Notes under the pieces: generated by a model | Seen by the model: the letters and a program-made list of their open reading frames with translations, nothing else | The model's database searches: none | Told to the model about the DNA's origin: nothing | Shown: piece after piece, positions 48,125 through 57,044 of the stretch | Layout of the letters: each line of letters starts with the position of its first letter | Numbering within the stretch: the first letter of the stretch is position 1 | NCBI GenBank assembly: GCA_963707135.1 | Contig: CAVPOY010000011.1 | Coordinates: 91,298 to 155,297 of the forward strand | DNA: 64,000 bases | Reading direction: 5' to 3' | Origin: JBGSTR01 sp963707135 | GTDB taxonomy: Bacteria > Pseudomonadota > Gammaproteobacteria > Chromatiales > Chromatiaceae | Position numbers and translations under genes: made by a program

Positions 48125-49357
48125 GTGGATCAGGGACTGCGCACCTATCTGGTCGTAACCGGGGCCTACTGGGGGTTCACCCTGACCGACGGCGCCATTC
48201 ACATGCTGGTGGTGCTGCACTTCCACAACCTGGGCTACAGCCCGCTGGCGATCGCCTTCCTGTTCCTCTTCTACGAGGTGTTCGGGATCATCACCAACGG
48301 ACTGGGAGGCTGGATCGCCTCCCATATCGGGCTCAACCGCACCATGGTCATTGGGGGTTTCCTGCAGGTCTTCGCCCTCGGCATGCTGGCCGTCGACCCG
48401 TCCTGGCTGTCAGTGGGTTATGTAATGACGGCCATGGCGCTGTCCGGCATCGCCAAGGACCTCAACAAGATGAGCGCCAAGTCGAGCGTCAAGCTGGTGG
48501 TGCCCAAGGGCGAGGACGCCGACACGCGGCTGTTCAAATGGGTGGCCATACTCACCGGATCCAAGAACACCCTCAAGGGTGTCGGGTTCTTCCTGGGCGG
48601 ACTGCTGCTCTACCTGATCGGGTTCCGCTGGGCCATGGCGGGCATGTCTGCAATGCTCCTGGTCATTTACCTCTATGCCGGGTGGGTGCTGCCGATGGGG
48701 CTGGGTGCGGCCAAGACCAAGGCGAAGTTCAGCCAGATCTTCTCCAAGACCCGGGAGATCAACATCCTGTCGGGGGCGCGCTACTTCCTGTTCGGCTCCC
48801 GGGACATCTGGTTCGTGGTCGGGCTCCCGGTATTCCTGGCATCCGTTACGGGGTGGAACCACATCGAAGTGGGCAGCTTCCTTGCCCTATGGGTGATCGG
48901 GTACGGATTCGTCCAGGCCGGCGCCCCTGCCCTGCTGCGCAGGGGCCACCGCGGACGCGGACCCCAGGGTACCAGCGCCCGCAACTGGGCGTTGCTGCTC
49001 GCGGTCTTCCCCGCCGGCATCGCCGTGGCCCTGACGTCGGGCCTGGACCCGGCCCTGTCGCTGATCATCGGCCTGGGTGCATTCGGCGCCGTTTTCGCGA
49101 TCAACTCCGCCGTCCACTCCTACCTGATCCTGGCCTACTCGGACCACGACAAGGTCGCCATGAACGTAGGCTTCTATTACATGGCCAACGCGGCGGGCCG
49201 GCTCACGGGAACGGTGCTCTCTGGCTGGGTCTACCAGACCCAGGGACTGACCGGCTGCCTGTGGTGGTCCACGGCCTTCGTGCTGGCAGCGGCCGCGATC
49301 TCCTTCCTGCTGCCGCCAGTGCCGACGGAGGTTCCAGTCGCGGCGCCGTCCTCTTAA
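48125..49357 (+). CDS. arsJ: Organoarsenical efflux MFS protein ArsJ
   Basis: A 410-residue major facilitator with about 12 helices, starting GTG 48125 two bases after the GAPDH stop. The N-terminal 'VTGAYWGFTLTDGAIHMLVV' and 'FYEVFGIITNGLGGW' are characteristic of ArsJ. The protein exports 1-arseno-3-phosphoglycerate, which then breaks down to arsenate outside the cell, giving net arsenate resistance together with the GAPDH. The gene is intact. It is the last gene of the arsenic operon. Confidence 0.92.
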   Translation: MDQGLRTYLVVTGAYWGFTLTDGAIHMLVVLHFHNLGYSPLAIAFLFLFYEVFGIITNGLGGWIASHIGLNRTMVIGGFLQVFALGMLAVDPSWLSVGYVMTAMALSGIAKDLNKMSAKSSVKLVVPKGEDADTRLFKWVAILTGSKNTLKGVGFFLGGLLLYLIGFRWAMAGMSAMLLVIYLYAGWVLPMGLGAAKTKAKFSQIFSKTREINILSGARYFLFGSRDIWFVVGLPVFLASVTGWNHIEVGSFLALWVIGYGFVQAGAPALLRRGHRGRGPQGTSARNWALLLAVFPAGIAVALTSGLDPALSLIIGLGAFGAVFAINSAVHSYLILAYSDHDKVAMNVGFYYMANAAGRLTGTVLSGWVYQTQGLTGCLWWSTAFVLAAAAISFLLPPVPTEVPVAAPSS

Positions 49358-49450
49358 GAAACCGGAGGCGCTCTAATGCCCACCGGCCCGCCGATGAGCG
49401 GGCATGGGCGCAGACATAAACAACTGTTCCATGGACGGAACGTCCTATTC

Positions 49451-49474
49451 CCCTCTCCCGCTCGCGGGAGAGGG
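49451..49474 (+). repeat. Intergenic hairpin repeat after arsJ
   Basis: CCCTCTCCCGC and GCGGGAGAGGG pair perfectly around a two-base loop, followed by CCGGGGTGAGG. This C/T-G/A hairpin with a GGGTGAGG tail is a common dispersed intergenic repeat of Proteobacteria. About 95 bp past arsJ it could also act as a terminator. Confidence 0.55.
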
Positions 49475-49505
49475 CCGGGGTGAGGGGCGGCCCAGTCGGG
49501 CGACG

Positions 49506-49862
49506 CTACATCAACCGGACGACTTGCTCATGCTGCAGACCGAGCGTCAGCACTCCGATCTTCAGCGCCTGCTCGGCGAAGCTCTCCAGATCCGCCCAGC
49601 GGTCGCCGGTGTCGACGACATCCGAAACCGACTCGCTCACGAGCCGCAGCCTGTAGGCGCCCGCGGCGCGCTCGGCAACCGGCGTCTCCTCCGCGCAGAC
49701 ATAGAGCTCCGGCTCACGCCCGCCCATTGGCACGAAGGCAAGGACGAACCGGTAGGGACGGCCGTCCCCGCTCTCGATCTCGCCGAGCAGCGAGGCGGCG
49801 TAGTCTCCGATCTGATAGCGTCGTTTAGGGATGGCGGTCCGGATGGACGGACGGTCCTGCAT
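49506..49862 (-). CDS. Hypothetical protein
   Basis: From ATG 49862 (AGGAGAG site) the product is 118 residues, soluble and without Cys clusters or signal. Readable segments are 'GDYAASLLGEIESGDGRPY', 'FVLAFVPMGGREPELYV' and 'YRLRLVSESVSDVVD'. No family is recognised. The frame opens to 49904 but the ATG with a ribosome site is preferred. It runs leftward, convergent with arsJ. Confidence 0.6.
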   Translation of the reverse strand: MQDRPSIRTAIPKRRYQIGDYAASLLGEIESGDGRPYRFVLAFVPMGGREPELYVCAEETPVAERAAGAYRLRLVSESVSDVVDTGDRWADLESFAEQALKIGVLTLGLQHEQVVRLM

Positions 49863-50153
49863 GGGGGCTCTCCTGACTGGCTTTCCCGCCAGATGGGGAC
49901 GCACCAGGCCGGAAACGAACCCGAAAGCCGCCCACAGCCGCCGGCAGATAGCCGATCACCCCGCGGCCGCCGTTCCTTCCACCCCGGTCATCGCGGCTGA
50001 GCGCCTGACCCGCAGGGATGTCCCAGAGCGCGCAGAGATCCAAGGGGTTGCCCGGACGCTTCCTCGGGCTCGGGACGTTTTCCGTAAGGCGCGGCCACCA
50101 CGAGAGAAAAACGTTGGACGCCGCGAAGCAATTTAGGCGGCGCGGGCCGCGCC
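49863..50153. other. Intergenic region upstream of the large regulator, left part
   Basis: About 290 bp between the leftward hypothetical gene and the candidate regulator promoter. No gene or palindrome of note. Confidence 0.4.
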
Positions 50154-50182
50154 TTGTCAGATCACGATTCCACTGCTATACC
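50154..50182 (+). promoter_or_regulatory. Candidate sigma-70 promoter of the large regulator
   Basis: TTGTCA (50154-50159, 5 of 6 to consensus) and TATACC (50177-50182, 4 of 6) are 17 bp apart. The start codon is about 235 bp downstream, giving a long leader in which AAATTATAACTAG near 50256 is a second AT-rich patch. No riboswitch was recognised. Confidence 0.4.
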
Positions 50183-50423
50183 ATTCACGTCGCCGGTGCG
50201 TACTCCCCCCGAGTACACCGATGAGATCGCTTACAGCCCGCGACACCAGGATAGAAATTATAACTAGCACCCGTAGACGGCCAGGGACCTAGGACCCGCC
50301 GTCAGGTGCCTTCCGGGAGGATTCGGCCATGGTCTCGACACGGATACGATTGACGGCAAGCCCCCCGCCAAGCAAGCGCTGTCGACCGGCCCCGCGGTCC
50401 TAACCCGCGCCCGTCGCGTCGCC

Positions 50424-53400
50424 ATGGGCGGCCTGACCGGCGCCTCGGGGTGCCTGGCGAAGCTGTCACGCCCCCAGACCGCGGGGCTGATCCCCCGACC
50501 GCGCCTATTTCGACGTCTCGATAGTGGCTGCGCGCGCGGGGCGGTCTGGGTTTACGCCCCTGGAGGCTCCGGCAAGACGTCGCTGCTCGCGACCTGGGTC
50601 GAAGCTGGCCCGCGGGCCCCCATCTGGTACCGGGCCGACGAGGACGACGCGGACGCCGCGACCCTGGTGCACTATCTCGGGCGCCTGGCCTCCGAGCATG
50701 ACCCGGGCGCGCCGCCCTTGCCCGCGCTGACGCCGGAGTACCTCGGCGATCTCAGCACCTTCGCCCGCCAGTTCGTGCGCGAGCTCTACGCTCGCCTGCC
50801 CGAACCCTTCGTGTTGGTGGTGGATGACATCCATCAGATCCACGCGGACTCCCCGGCACAGCGACTGCTCATGGCCGCGCTGTCCGAGGTGCCACCGGGG
50901 AGCGCGGTCATCCTGTGCGGCAGGACAGCCCCGCCGCCCGCGCTCGCCCGCTTCACCCTCAACGAGAGCGCCGTCACCGGCGAGGAACTCAGGCTCGACG
51001 CATCCGAGGCGGCGGCACTGCTGGAGCGCATCGACCCGGGCCGAGATCGGGACGTCGAGGCCCTGATCAGGGCCTCCCAGGGCTGGGTCGCCGGCTTCGC
51101 GCTGCTCGCGAGCGATCCCGGCGCGACGGCGGCCGAGGAGCCCAGACTGACGCCGGACGCCGGCGACGCCCTGTTCGCCTATTTCAGCCAGGAGGTCCTC
51201 GCCCGCTGCAGTCCGGCCGAGCAGGCCTTCCTGGTCGCGACCGCCCCGCTCGCCACCTTCACGCTGGCGCAGGCGCAGGCGCTCACGGGCCGCGAGGACG
51301 CGGAAGAGGTCCTGGAGACCCTGCGTTGCGGACAATTCTTCGTCACCCGGCTCTCCACCGACCCGCCAAGCTACCGCTGCCACCCCCTTTTTCACGAGTT
51401 TCTGCGCCACGAGGCAAGGCGCACGCTAACGGCACAGGAGTGGCTGCGCCTGCGACTGCAGGCGGCGGCGCTGGCCGAGGCGGCGGGCGCGACCGCTACC
51501 GCCGCGGCGCTCTGCATCGAGACCCGAGCCTGGAGCGAGCTGACCGGGCTCCTGTGCCGGACGGCGCCGGCGCTGGTGACCCAGGGCCGTCACGCCCTCC
51601 TCGAGCAGTGGATCGGGCAGGTCCCCGCGGATGTCCGGGCGCAATCCGCGTGGCTGCTCTACTGGCTGGGAACGGCGCGGGTCTACGCGGGGTTGACCCG
51701 AGACGGACGGGCGTTGCTCGAATGCGCCTATCGGGGCTTCGCGTCCGACAGGGAGCTGCAAGGCATGCTGCTCGCTTGGGGCGGCATCATCGAGAGCTAC
51801 AGCTTCGAGTGGGACGACGTCGCGGCGGTCGCGGACTGGACGGACCGGATCCAGGCCGAGCTGCCGGCGTACCTTCCCGGCCTGCCGGCCCCGGTGGTGG
51901 CGCGGCTCCTCAGCGCCGGTATGGCGCTCGAGGTGACCCAACGCGCCCACCCGGTTACCCGGCGCCTGGTCGAGCTCGCCGGGATCGCGCTCGGGCACCC
52001 CGATCTGGAGATGGCCCGGGGCCCGGCGATGACCCTGCTGCTGATCGACCGGCTCTACGGCGGGGATTTCGCGGAGGCGCAGGCCATGCTGGACATGGTG
52101 AGCGGCGCGCCCGGGTTCTCGGAGTGGCCGCCGCTCGCCCGCATGCTGTTCCTCCAGTTCGAGGCCGCCTGCGCCTGGCAGACCGGGCACCCCGAGCGGA
52201 CCGATGAGCTGGTGGAGCGGGTGCTCAGGTACGCCGACGAAACCGGCATCCACGGCACCGATTTCGTGACCACTACGCAAGGCGTCTACGCCGCATTGTC
52301 CGTCTGCGACGGGCCGCGAGCGCTCGAGTATCTGAACCGGCTCGCCGCCCTGCTTCGGCCGGACCGTCGCGGCGACGCCGCGCACCTTGGGGCACTCACC
52401 GGGTGCTGGAAGCTGCTGGCCGGCGATCTGCTCGGTGCACAGCACGACATAACGCGCGCGGCCGAGGTGGTGGAGAGCCTGGGGATGGGTTTCGCCGCCC
52501 TGGTCACCTGGGCCATGCTGGCCTGGGTGCTGGCGCTGCAGGGTTCCTTCGACCGCGCGCGGGCCCTGATACGGGAAAACATCGCCCGCACCCGCGCGGC
52601 AAGGACCGCCAGCATCGAGTTCGAATCCCTGGTCGCGCTCGCCTATACGGAGTTAGCGGATGGTAAGCGGGAGGTCGCCCGCGAGACGCTGAGTGAGGCC
52701 TTCGAACTGGGCCGGCAGCGGCGCTATTTCGTCACTGGGCCCGTCTGGCAGCCCGAGGCCATGTCATGGCTGTGCGCCGAGGCCCTGGAGGCCGGCATCG
52801 AGTCGGACTATGCCCGCGAGCTGATCACCCGTCGCGCCCTCGTGCCGCCGTCGCCGGACGTCGAGCACTGGCCCTGGCCGGTGCGCATCCACACCCTGGG
52901 CCGTTTCGGCGTGTTCGTCGGCGGCAACCCCCTGGGTTTTCAGCGCAGGGGTCCTGGAAAACCGATCCAGCTCCTGCAGGCGATGATCGCGCTCGGCGGC
53001 CGCGATGTCGGGGTCCACGCGCTGGAGGACCTGTTGTGGCCGGATTCGGAGGGAGACGGTGCCGGAAATGCCTTCCACGTCACCCTGCTTCGGCTGCGGC
53101 GAATGCTCGGGGACGCGGCGCTGACGCTCCACGATCACCGGGTCTCCCTCAACGACCGCTACTGCCGGGTCGACGCCTGGGCGCTGGAGCGACAGGTGAC
53201 CCGTTTCGAGGCCGAACAGGTGGCCGAAGGCGGGCGGTGCACCGAGCCCAAGCGGCTGGCCGAGCAGGCGCTCGGGCTCTACCAGGGCCCCTTTCTCGCC
53301 GGGGAGGACGCGAGTTGGGCGGCGGCCATGCGGGCGCGGCTGCGCAGCCGCTTCCTGCGCCTGGCGTGCGGCTGCGCCCGGCAGCTCCGGGAGGGCGGCG

Positions 53401-53606
53401 ACTGCGAGGAGGCGGCCAGGCTCTGCCGGCGGGTGCTGGAGATCGAGCCGGTTGCCGAGGAGATACTCGTCGAGCTCCTGCGCTCCCTGATCGCCGGTGG
53501 GCTGACGGCCCAGGCCACCGCCGCTCTGCGGGAGTCGGAATTGCTGTTCCAGCGGCTGCTTGGCCGGCCCCCCTCGCCGGTGCTCTGGCGGCTGATCGAG
53601 TCCTGA
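50424..53606 (+). CDS. MalT-like STAND ATPase regulator with C-terminal BTAD domain
   Basis: A 1060-residue regulator. The N-terminal NTPase has Walker A APGGSGKTS (45-53) and Walker B LVVDDIH (131-137), followed by a MalT-type winged helix and a long helical TPR-like region (about 340-790). Instead of a LuxR helix-turn-helix it ends with an OmpR/SARP-like winged helix (from about 821, 'VRIHTLGRFGVFVGG') and a BTAD domain (about 910-1055, 'QALGLYQGPFLAGED', 'CRRVLEIEPVAEEI'). Similar fusions respond to small ligands. It stands alone with a long leader. Its target is unknown. Confidence 0.88.
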   Translation: MGGLTGASGCLAKLSRPQTAGLIPRPRLFRRLDSGCARGAVWVYAPGGSGKTSLLATWVEAGPRAPIWYRADEDDADAATLVHYLGRLASEHDPGAPPLPALTPEYLGDLSTFARQFVRELYARLPEPFVLVVDDIHQIHADSPAQRLLMAALSEVPPGSAVILCGRTAPPPALARFTLNESAVTGEELRLDASEAAALLERIDPGRDRDVEALIRASQGWVAGFALLASDPGATAAEEPRLTPDAGDALFAYFSQEVLARCSPAEQAFLVATAPLATFTLAQAQALTGREDAEEVLETLRCGQFFVTRLSTDPPSYRCHPLFHEFLRHEARRTLTAQEWLRLRLQAAALAEAAGATATAAALCIETRAWSELTGLLCRTAPALVTQGRHALLEQWIGQVPADVRAQSAWLLYWLGTARVYAGLTRDGRALLECAYRGFASDRELQGMLLAWGGIIESYSFEWDDVAAVADWTDRIQAELPAYLPGLPAPVVARLLSAGMALEVTQRAHPVTRRLVELAGIALGHPDLEMARGPAMTLLLIDRLYGGDFAEAQAMLDMVSGAPGFSEWPPLARMLFLQFEAACAWQTGHPERTDELVERVLRYADETGIHGTDFVTTTQGVYAALSVCDGPRALEYLNRLAALLRPDRRGDAAHLGALTGCWKLLAGDLLGAQHDITRAAEVVESLGMGFAALVTWAMLAWVLALQGSFDRARALIRENIARTRAARTASIEFESLVALAYTELADGKREVARETLSEAFELGRQRRYFVTGPVWQPEAMSWLCAEALEAGIESDYARELITRRALVPPSPDVEHWPWPVRIHTLGRFGVFVGGNPLGFQRRGPGKPIQLLQAMIALGGRDVGVHALEDLLWPDSEGDGAGNAFHVTLLRLRRMLGDAALTLHDHRVSLNDRYCRVDAWALERQVTRFEAEQVAEGGRCTEPKRLAEQALGLYQGPFLAGEDASWAAAMRARLRSRFLRLACGCARQLREGGDCEEAARLCRRVLEIEPVAEEILVELLRSLIAGGLTAQATAALRESELLFQRLLGRPPSPVLWRLIES

Positions 53607-53639
53607 CGGCGCCACCGGTCCGTCGGAAGCGCCGAATGG

Positions 53640-53745
53640 GCCCGGGATACCGGGCGACCATAACGGATCCGTCGGCAGCAGCGTGATGCCCTCGACCGTC
53701 GCCTGCGCCACCAGCATTCGGTCGAAGGGGTCCTTGTGGATGGGT
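53640..53745 (-). pseudogene. Remnant of a PIN-domain toxin gene
   Basis: The minus strand encodes 'HKDPFDRMLVAQATVEGI' and 'TLLPTDPLW', the conserved C-terminal part of VapC toxins (compare HRDPFDRMLIAQA in the intact toxin at 54.5 kb). The N-terminal two thirds and any antitoxin are gone. It lies just past the end of the large regulator. Confidence 0.75.
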
Positions 53746-53900
53746 GGTTCAATAACAGCGGCAAACAGCGTGCACGGCCGTAGTCCCCGGGTAGTGTCCC
53801 CGCGGCTTGGGCAGATGTACAAGCCCCCGCGATTCGGGCTCCGTTGTGGACGGCATCGGCCTGGGTCATCGTCCAGAATCTGGACGGTAAGCCAAGGTTC

Positions 53901-54299
53901 ATGTTCCCCATGTCAAGACAGCCCTGCGCCGCGGATCCTGCCAAGCTTTCGAGCTATGCGGCCGGGTGGCTCGCCCGCGAGCGGGCCAGACACAAAAACC
54001 AAGCCCGTTGGCGCGCTCGCATCGAGGCTCGCCTGCCCGGGGTCGCGCGCATGCTCGCGGAGAAATTCGATGCCACCCGAGTCCTGCTCTTCGGCAGCGT
54101 CGCCCGCGGCGCGGCCCGACCCGAGAGCGACGTCGACCTGCTGGTGGAGGGCCTCCCCATGGAGCGCGTCATCGAGGCGACGGTCCGCGCCGACCGGCTG
54201 CTCGCGGAGGCGAGCGCGGACCCGGTCCCGGCCGATCGGGCCAGACCCGAGGTACTAACCCGGGCGCTTGCCGAAGGGATCCTGCTCCATGGCGGCTGA
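53901..54299 (+). CDS. Nucleotidyltransferase-domain (MNT) protein
   Basis: A 132-residue protein with the minimal nucleotidyltransferase fold: 'VLLFGSVARGAARPESDVDL' with the GS-x-RG and DVD catalytic motifs. Such proteins pair with a HEPN protein in MNT/HEPN toxin-antitoxin modules, where the MNT AMPylates or neutralises the toxin. Its stop overlaps the damaged HEPN frame by 11 bp. A truncated copy of the same gene is at about 59.9 kb. The start is ATG 53901 with AAGG upstream; ATG 53910 is possible. Confidence 0.8.
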   Translation: MFPMSRQPCAADPAKLSSYAAGWLARERARHKNQARWRARIEARLPGVARMLAEKFDATRVLLFGSVARGAARPESDVDLLVEGLPMERVIEATVRADRLLAEASADPVPADRARPEVLTRALAEGILLHGG

Positions 54300-54480
54300 C
54301 AGCGCGGCCAAGCTGCGCCTACTGGCGGCGGAGGTTCGCGCGGAGAAGAGCCGCATCGATTGAACCCTGGCGGACTATGCCGCCGCCGTCGACGCGGTCG
54401 GCCGTCCGGATGCCGAGCGGCTTCAGCTCGATGGCGCGGCGGCCCTGCTCGACACCTTCTACATACGGATACGTCAAGTC
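54289..54480 (+). pseudogene. HEPN-type partner gene, nonsense and truncation
   Basis: ATG 54289 begins 'AKLRLLAAEVRAEKSRID' and stops at TGA 54361-54363. In the same frame it continues 'TLADYAAAVDAVG' and 'LDGAAALLDTFYIRI', the pattern of HepT-like HEPN proteins, then runs into the 3' end of the vapC gene at 54474. Both the stop and the truncation inactivate it. Confidence 0.7.
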
Positions 54481-54860
54481 CAGAGCAGCTCGACCTCGTA
54501 GGGCTCGAGCTGTCGATTTTGGGTGACGAGGGTCAGACCCTCGACGCGCGCCTGGGCGATCAGCATGCGGTCGAACGGGTCACGATGGTGGTCCGGCAGC
54601 GCCCGCGTCACCTCGGCGTGCTCGAAACGGATCAGAAGCCTTTCAAAGCCGCTCTCCGCGACGCCGCTGGCGAAGTCGGCATCCAGCTTGATGCGGCCGA
54701 GGCGCGCCTTGATTGCGACCTCCCAGGCCGACGCGGCGCTCACGAACACCAGATCCGCGTCGACGATGGCCTGGCGCGCCGCCTCGGTCAACCGGACATC
54801 GTCGGTCTTCCACCACAGAAAGCAGTGGGTGTCCAGCAGCAGCCGGCGGGCCTTCCTCAC
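54474..54860 (-). CDS. vapC: PIN-domain toxin (VapC family)
   Basis: A 128-residue PIN toxin: 'LLLDTHCFLWW' (first Asp), 'SAASAWEVAIKARLG' (Glu), 'HHRDPFDRMLIAQARVEG' and a C-terminal 'VELLWT'. This is the type II PIN class that pairs with Phd/YefM antitoxins. The start overlaps vapB by 4 bp. Its 3' end cuts into a HEPN remnant. Confidence 0.92.
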   Translation of the reverse strand: MRKARRLLLDTHCFLWWKTDDVRLTEAARQAIVDADLVFVSAASAWEVAIKARLGRIKLDADFASGVAESGFERLLIRFEHAEVTRALPDHHRDPFDRMLIAQARVEGLTLVTQNRQLEPYEVELLWT

Positions 54861-55102
54861 GGGCGCCCGTCAAACGCGCCGAGGGTCTCGTCCGGCAGCG
54901 GCGCGTCGAAGTCTTCGGAGATCCGCACCTTGCCCTGCCAGCCGCCCGGCGCGCGTCCCTGATGCGGCCTCCCCAGGGGGACCAGCTTCGCCAGCGGCCG
55001 GCCGGCCTTGGCGATAATGATCTCCTCTCCCGCGGCGGCCCGGTCCACGAGACTGGACAGCTCGGTCTTTGCCTCGTAGAGATTCAACAACATCTTAGGC
55101 AT
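54857..55102 (-). CDS. vapB: Phd/YefM-type antitoxin (VapB)
   Basis: An 81-residue antitoxin with the Phd fold signature 'NLYEAKTELSSLVDRAAAGE' and 'IIAKAGRPLAKLVPLG'. The C-terminal 30 residues (ISEDFDAPLPDE) would bind the toxin. It should repress the operon together with VapC. The promoter side (55103 onward) has TGGTCAAGCTTGACCA, a near-perfect palindrome at 55119-55134 suitable as its operator. Confidence 0.9.
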   Translation of the reverse strand: MPKMLLNLYEAKTELSSLVDRAAAGEEIIIAKAGRPLAKLVPLGRPHQGRAPGGWQGKVRISEDFDAPLPDETLGAFDGRP

Positions 55103-55118
55103 TGCAGTGGGACCATTT

Positions 55119-55134
55119 GGTCAAGCTTGACCAA
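55119..55134. promoter_or_regulatory. Palindrome upstream of the vapBC pair
   Basis: TGGTCAAGCTTGACCA is a perfect 16-bp palindrome 17-32 bp upstream of the vapB start, in the position expected for an autoregulatory operator of the VapBC complex. Confidence 0.7.
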
Positions 55135-55518
55135 ACTTTTGCGCCGGACGTTGCGGGGTACAGGCGGCGGGATGGGTCAGCGATGTCGGCCGCCCACGGA
55201 CTTACCGTCTTTGGTGACAGCGCCGGCGCCCGATCGGCGCCCTCGGCGGTTCCTGATTCCTTTCCCGTGCAACCGATCCGTGCCGAAGCCGTTAGCGCCG
55301 TTATTCCCTGTTCCTGCCCTTATACCGCCCTGACCCCGGCAGAGAGAATTTGTCGATTCTGTAAGTCATCTGTAAGTCCGACCGTGAAACTATGTTTCCC
55401 GCGGCGAGGCTCTGCCAGGCGATGCCTGAGACACCAACGGCATAGGAACGCCGAGCGGCAAGGCCCGAAGTCCCGCGGCGACTGGAACGTAACAACGATT
55501 CAGTCGGAGGAGGACCAG
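55135..55518. other. Intergenic region, no intact gene
   Basis: About 380 bp. It contains a direct repeat CTGTAAGTCAT/CTGTAAGTCCG at about 55356-55378. No coding frame with known similarity. Confidence 0.4.
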
Positions 55519-55860
55519 ATGAACGATTCGGAAACGCGAATCGAGATAGCGCGGAGCAGGCCTGAAGCGCGTGCTGTCTCGGCCGCCGCCAGTCTGGCGC
55601 GGGCAGGTTCAACACCAAGGCCGCGGCGAATGCGCCAGGGAGGACAGGTTCGGCTTTACATCGGCGACGTTCGCGACGACACGCGTGGCACGTCGTTCGA
55701 CGGAACAGTACCCACGCGGTTGCTCGGGGAATTCGTCACGACGCGGACGGCAATACGCATGGCTTTGTCCTGCACAAGGGCGTCTTCACCCAGGTCGACG
55801 GGCCCTACCCTGACGCGATCACAACCTCGTCAATGGGATAAACGGCGAAAGTGCGTGCTC
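55519..55860 (+). pseudogene. Decayed HAF-repeat secreted protein
   Basis: From ATG 55519 (GGAGGAGGACC site) the frame is soon lost, but fragments such as 'DADGNTHGFVLHKGVFTQVD' and 'GPYPDAITTSSMG' in another frame match the HAF repeat ('G.FV...G.FT.ID.PGA..T...GIN') of secreted PEP-CTERM-type proteins. Several frameshifts are present and no full repeat series remains. Confidence 0.6.
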
Positions 55861-55862
55861 GC

Positions 55863-56652
55863 AGCGAACGCACGTTGACATCATTGGAAGCCGGATTCAC
55901 GCCTTACGACCAGCAACGACGTCTTACTGCGCGCGGCATCATCCGGCTCCCGACGGCAATCCAAGCTGGCTACGTCGCGGACGTCGGGACCCAGGGCGAC
56001 GACTGCAGCAACGACGGCCGTGTGGCTCGCTACCGCCTCTCCAACGGCACGTACCTCGGCGATTTCGACCGCGACGGCTTCGACGCTCCGTTCCACCCCC
56101 GTGGCCTGGTGATGGGTCCCGACGGGCTGCTCTATGTCTCGTCGGTCGGCTGCCTAAATCCCGACGATCCGCTGTTCGACCCCCTCGCCGGCTATGTCCT
56201 GCGCTTCGATCCGCGCACCGGAGCATTCGTCGACGTCTTCGCGTCGAACGAAACCATCCCGGAGCTGCACCGCCCGCGAGGGCCTGGTGTTCGACGACGC
56301 GCGGGAATCTATGGGTGACGAGCTTCCGTCCGACGCGGACGACAACGACAAGATCCGGAGCTGGCGGCAATCGCAGGCAAGCTACGACGGGTGCTCGAGC
56401 GGCGTGCTCCCATGGTTCGGCGCCACGCGCAAGCATTGAAGCTAAGTGCGCGTCCTGGACAGCTTCGTCACTCGCGGGGACCTCTACATCCCCATCACCG
56501 GCGGCGACCCGACGACCGCCGGCGAGGTGCGCCGCTGCCGCACCAGGGACCTCTCCTGCAAGGTCCTGGTCCCGGCCGACGGCACCCTGATCATGCCCTA
56601 CTACCTGAGCTTCGAGCACACCGATCCGTCGACGCTCGACTACGACGACTGA
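55863..56652 (+). pseudogene. Decayed beta-propeller protein (NHL/SMP-30 type)
   Basis: Fragments in three frames read 'RVARYRLSNGTYLGDFDRDG', 'FHPRGLVMGPDGLLYVSSVG', 'GYVLRFDPRTGAFVDVFASN', 'REGLVFDDA' and finally 'LYIPITGGDPTTAGEVRRC' with 'DPSTLDYDD' before the stop at 56652. The 'P.GL..GPDG.LYV.S' units are propeller blades. At least three frameshifts break it. The intact propeller protein at 58.1 kb is not a close copy. Confidence 0.65.
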
Positions 56653-56719
56653 CCGAAATGCGGCGGGCGCGCCGCGCACGCCGCAGCCCGCCCGCCAACC
56701 ACCCCGAAAGGAGAAATCG

Positions 56720-56956
56720 ATGAACACTTACAAGACGACCGCCGTTCTGGACATGCATCGGCCCCTCGACGAGCAACGCAAGAGGAGCCTGGAAGAGACC
56801 CTCAAGGCCGACGCCGGCGTGGTCTCGGTGTGCAGCCCCGACCATCTGCCCCGCCTGCTGATGGTGGCCTACAACGCCACCCGCACCAGCTCTTCCAGCA
56901 TCGTCACCCGCGTCCGCGGTGCAGGGCGCCATGCCAGCATCGTCGGCTGCGCCTGA
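56720..56956 (+). CDS. Small ferredoxin-fold (HMA-like) protein
   Basis: A 78-residue protein with a strong AAAGGAG ribosome site. 'TTAVLDMHRPLDEQRKRSLE', 'AGVVSVCSPDHLPRLLMVAY' and 'RTSSSSIVTRVRGAGRHASI' fit a beta-alpha-beta-beta-alpha-beta fold like heavy-metal-associated domains, but without the CxxC pair. A single Cys in SVCSP and one at the C-terminus remain. It is first of a three-gene run with a DsrE-family protein. Function unknown. Confidence 0.7.
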   Translation: MNTYKTTAVLDMHRPLDEQRKRSLEETLKADAGVVSVCSPDHLPRLLMVAYNATRTSSSSIVTRVRGAGRHASIVGCA

Positions 56957-57044
56957 GCCTTTGCATCTGGTCTCGGCGTCTGGCGCCGTCGACCTTGGCG
57001 GCACCGGACGCGGCGGAATGCATGCCAAACGAGGTACCGCAACC

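Noticed and set aside
53640..53745. PIN fragment as a working toxin
   Set aside because: Only the C-terminal third is present and the N-terminal Asp and Glu residues are missing.
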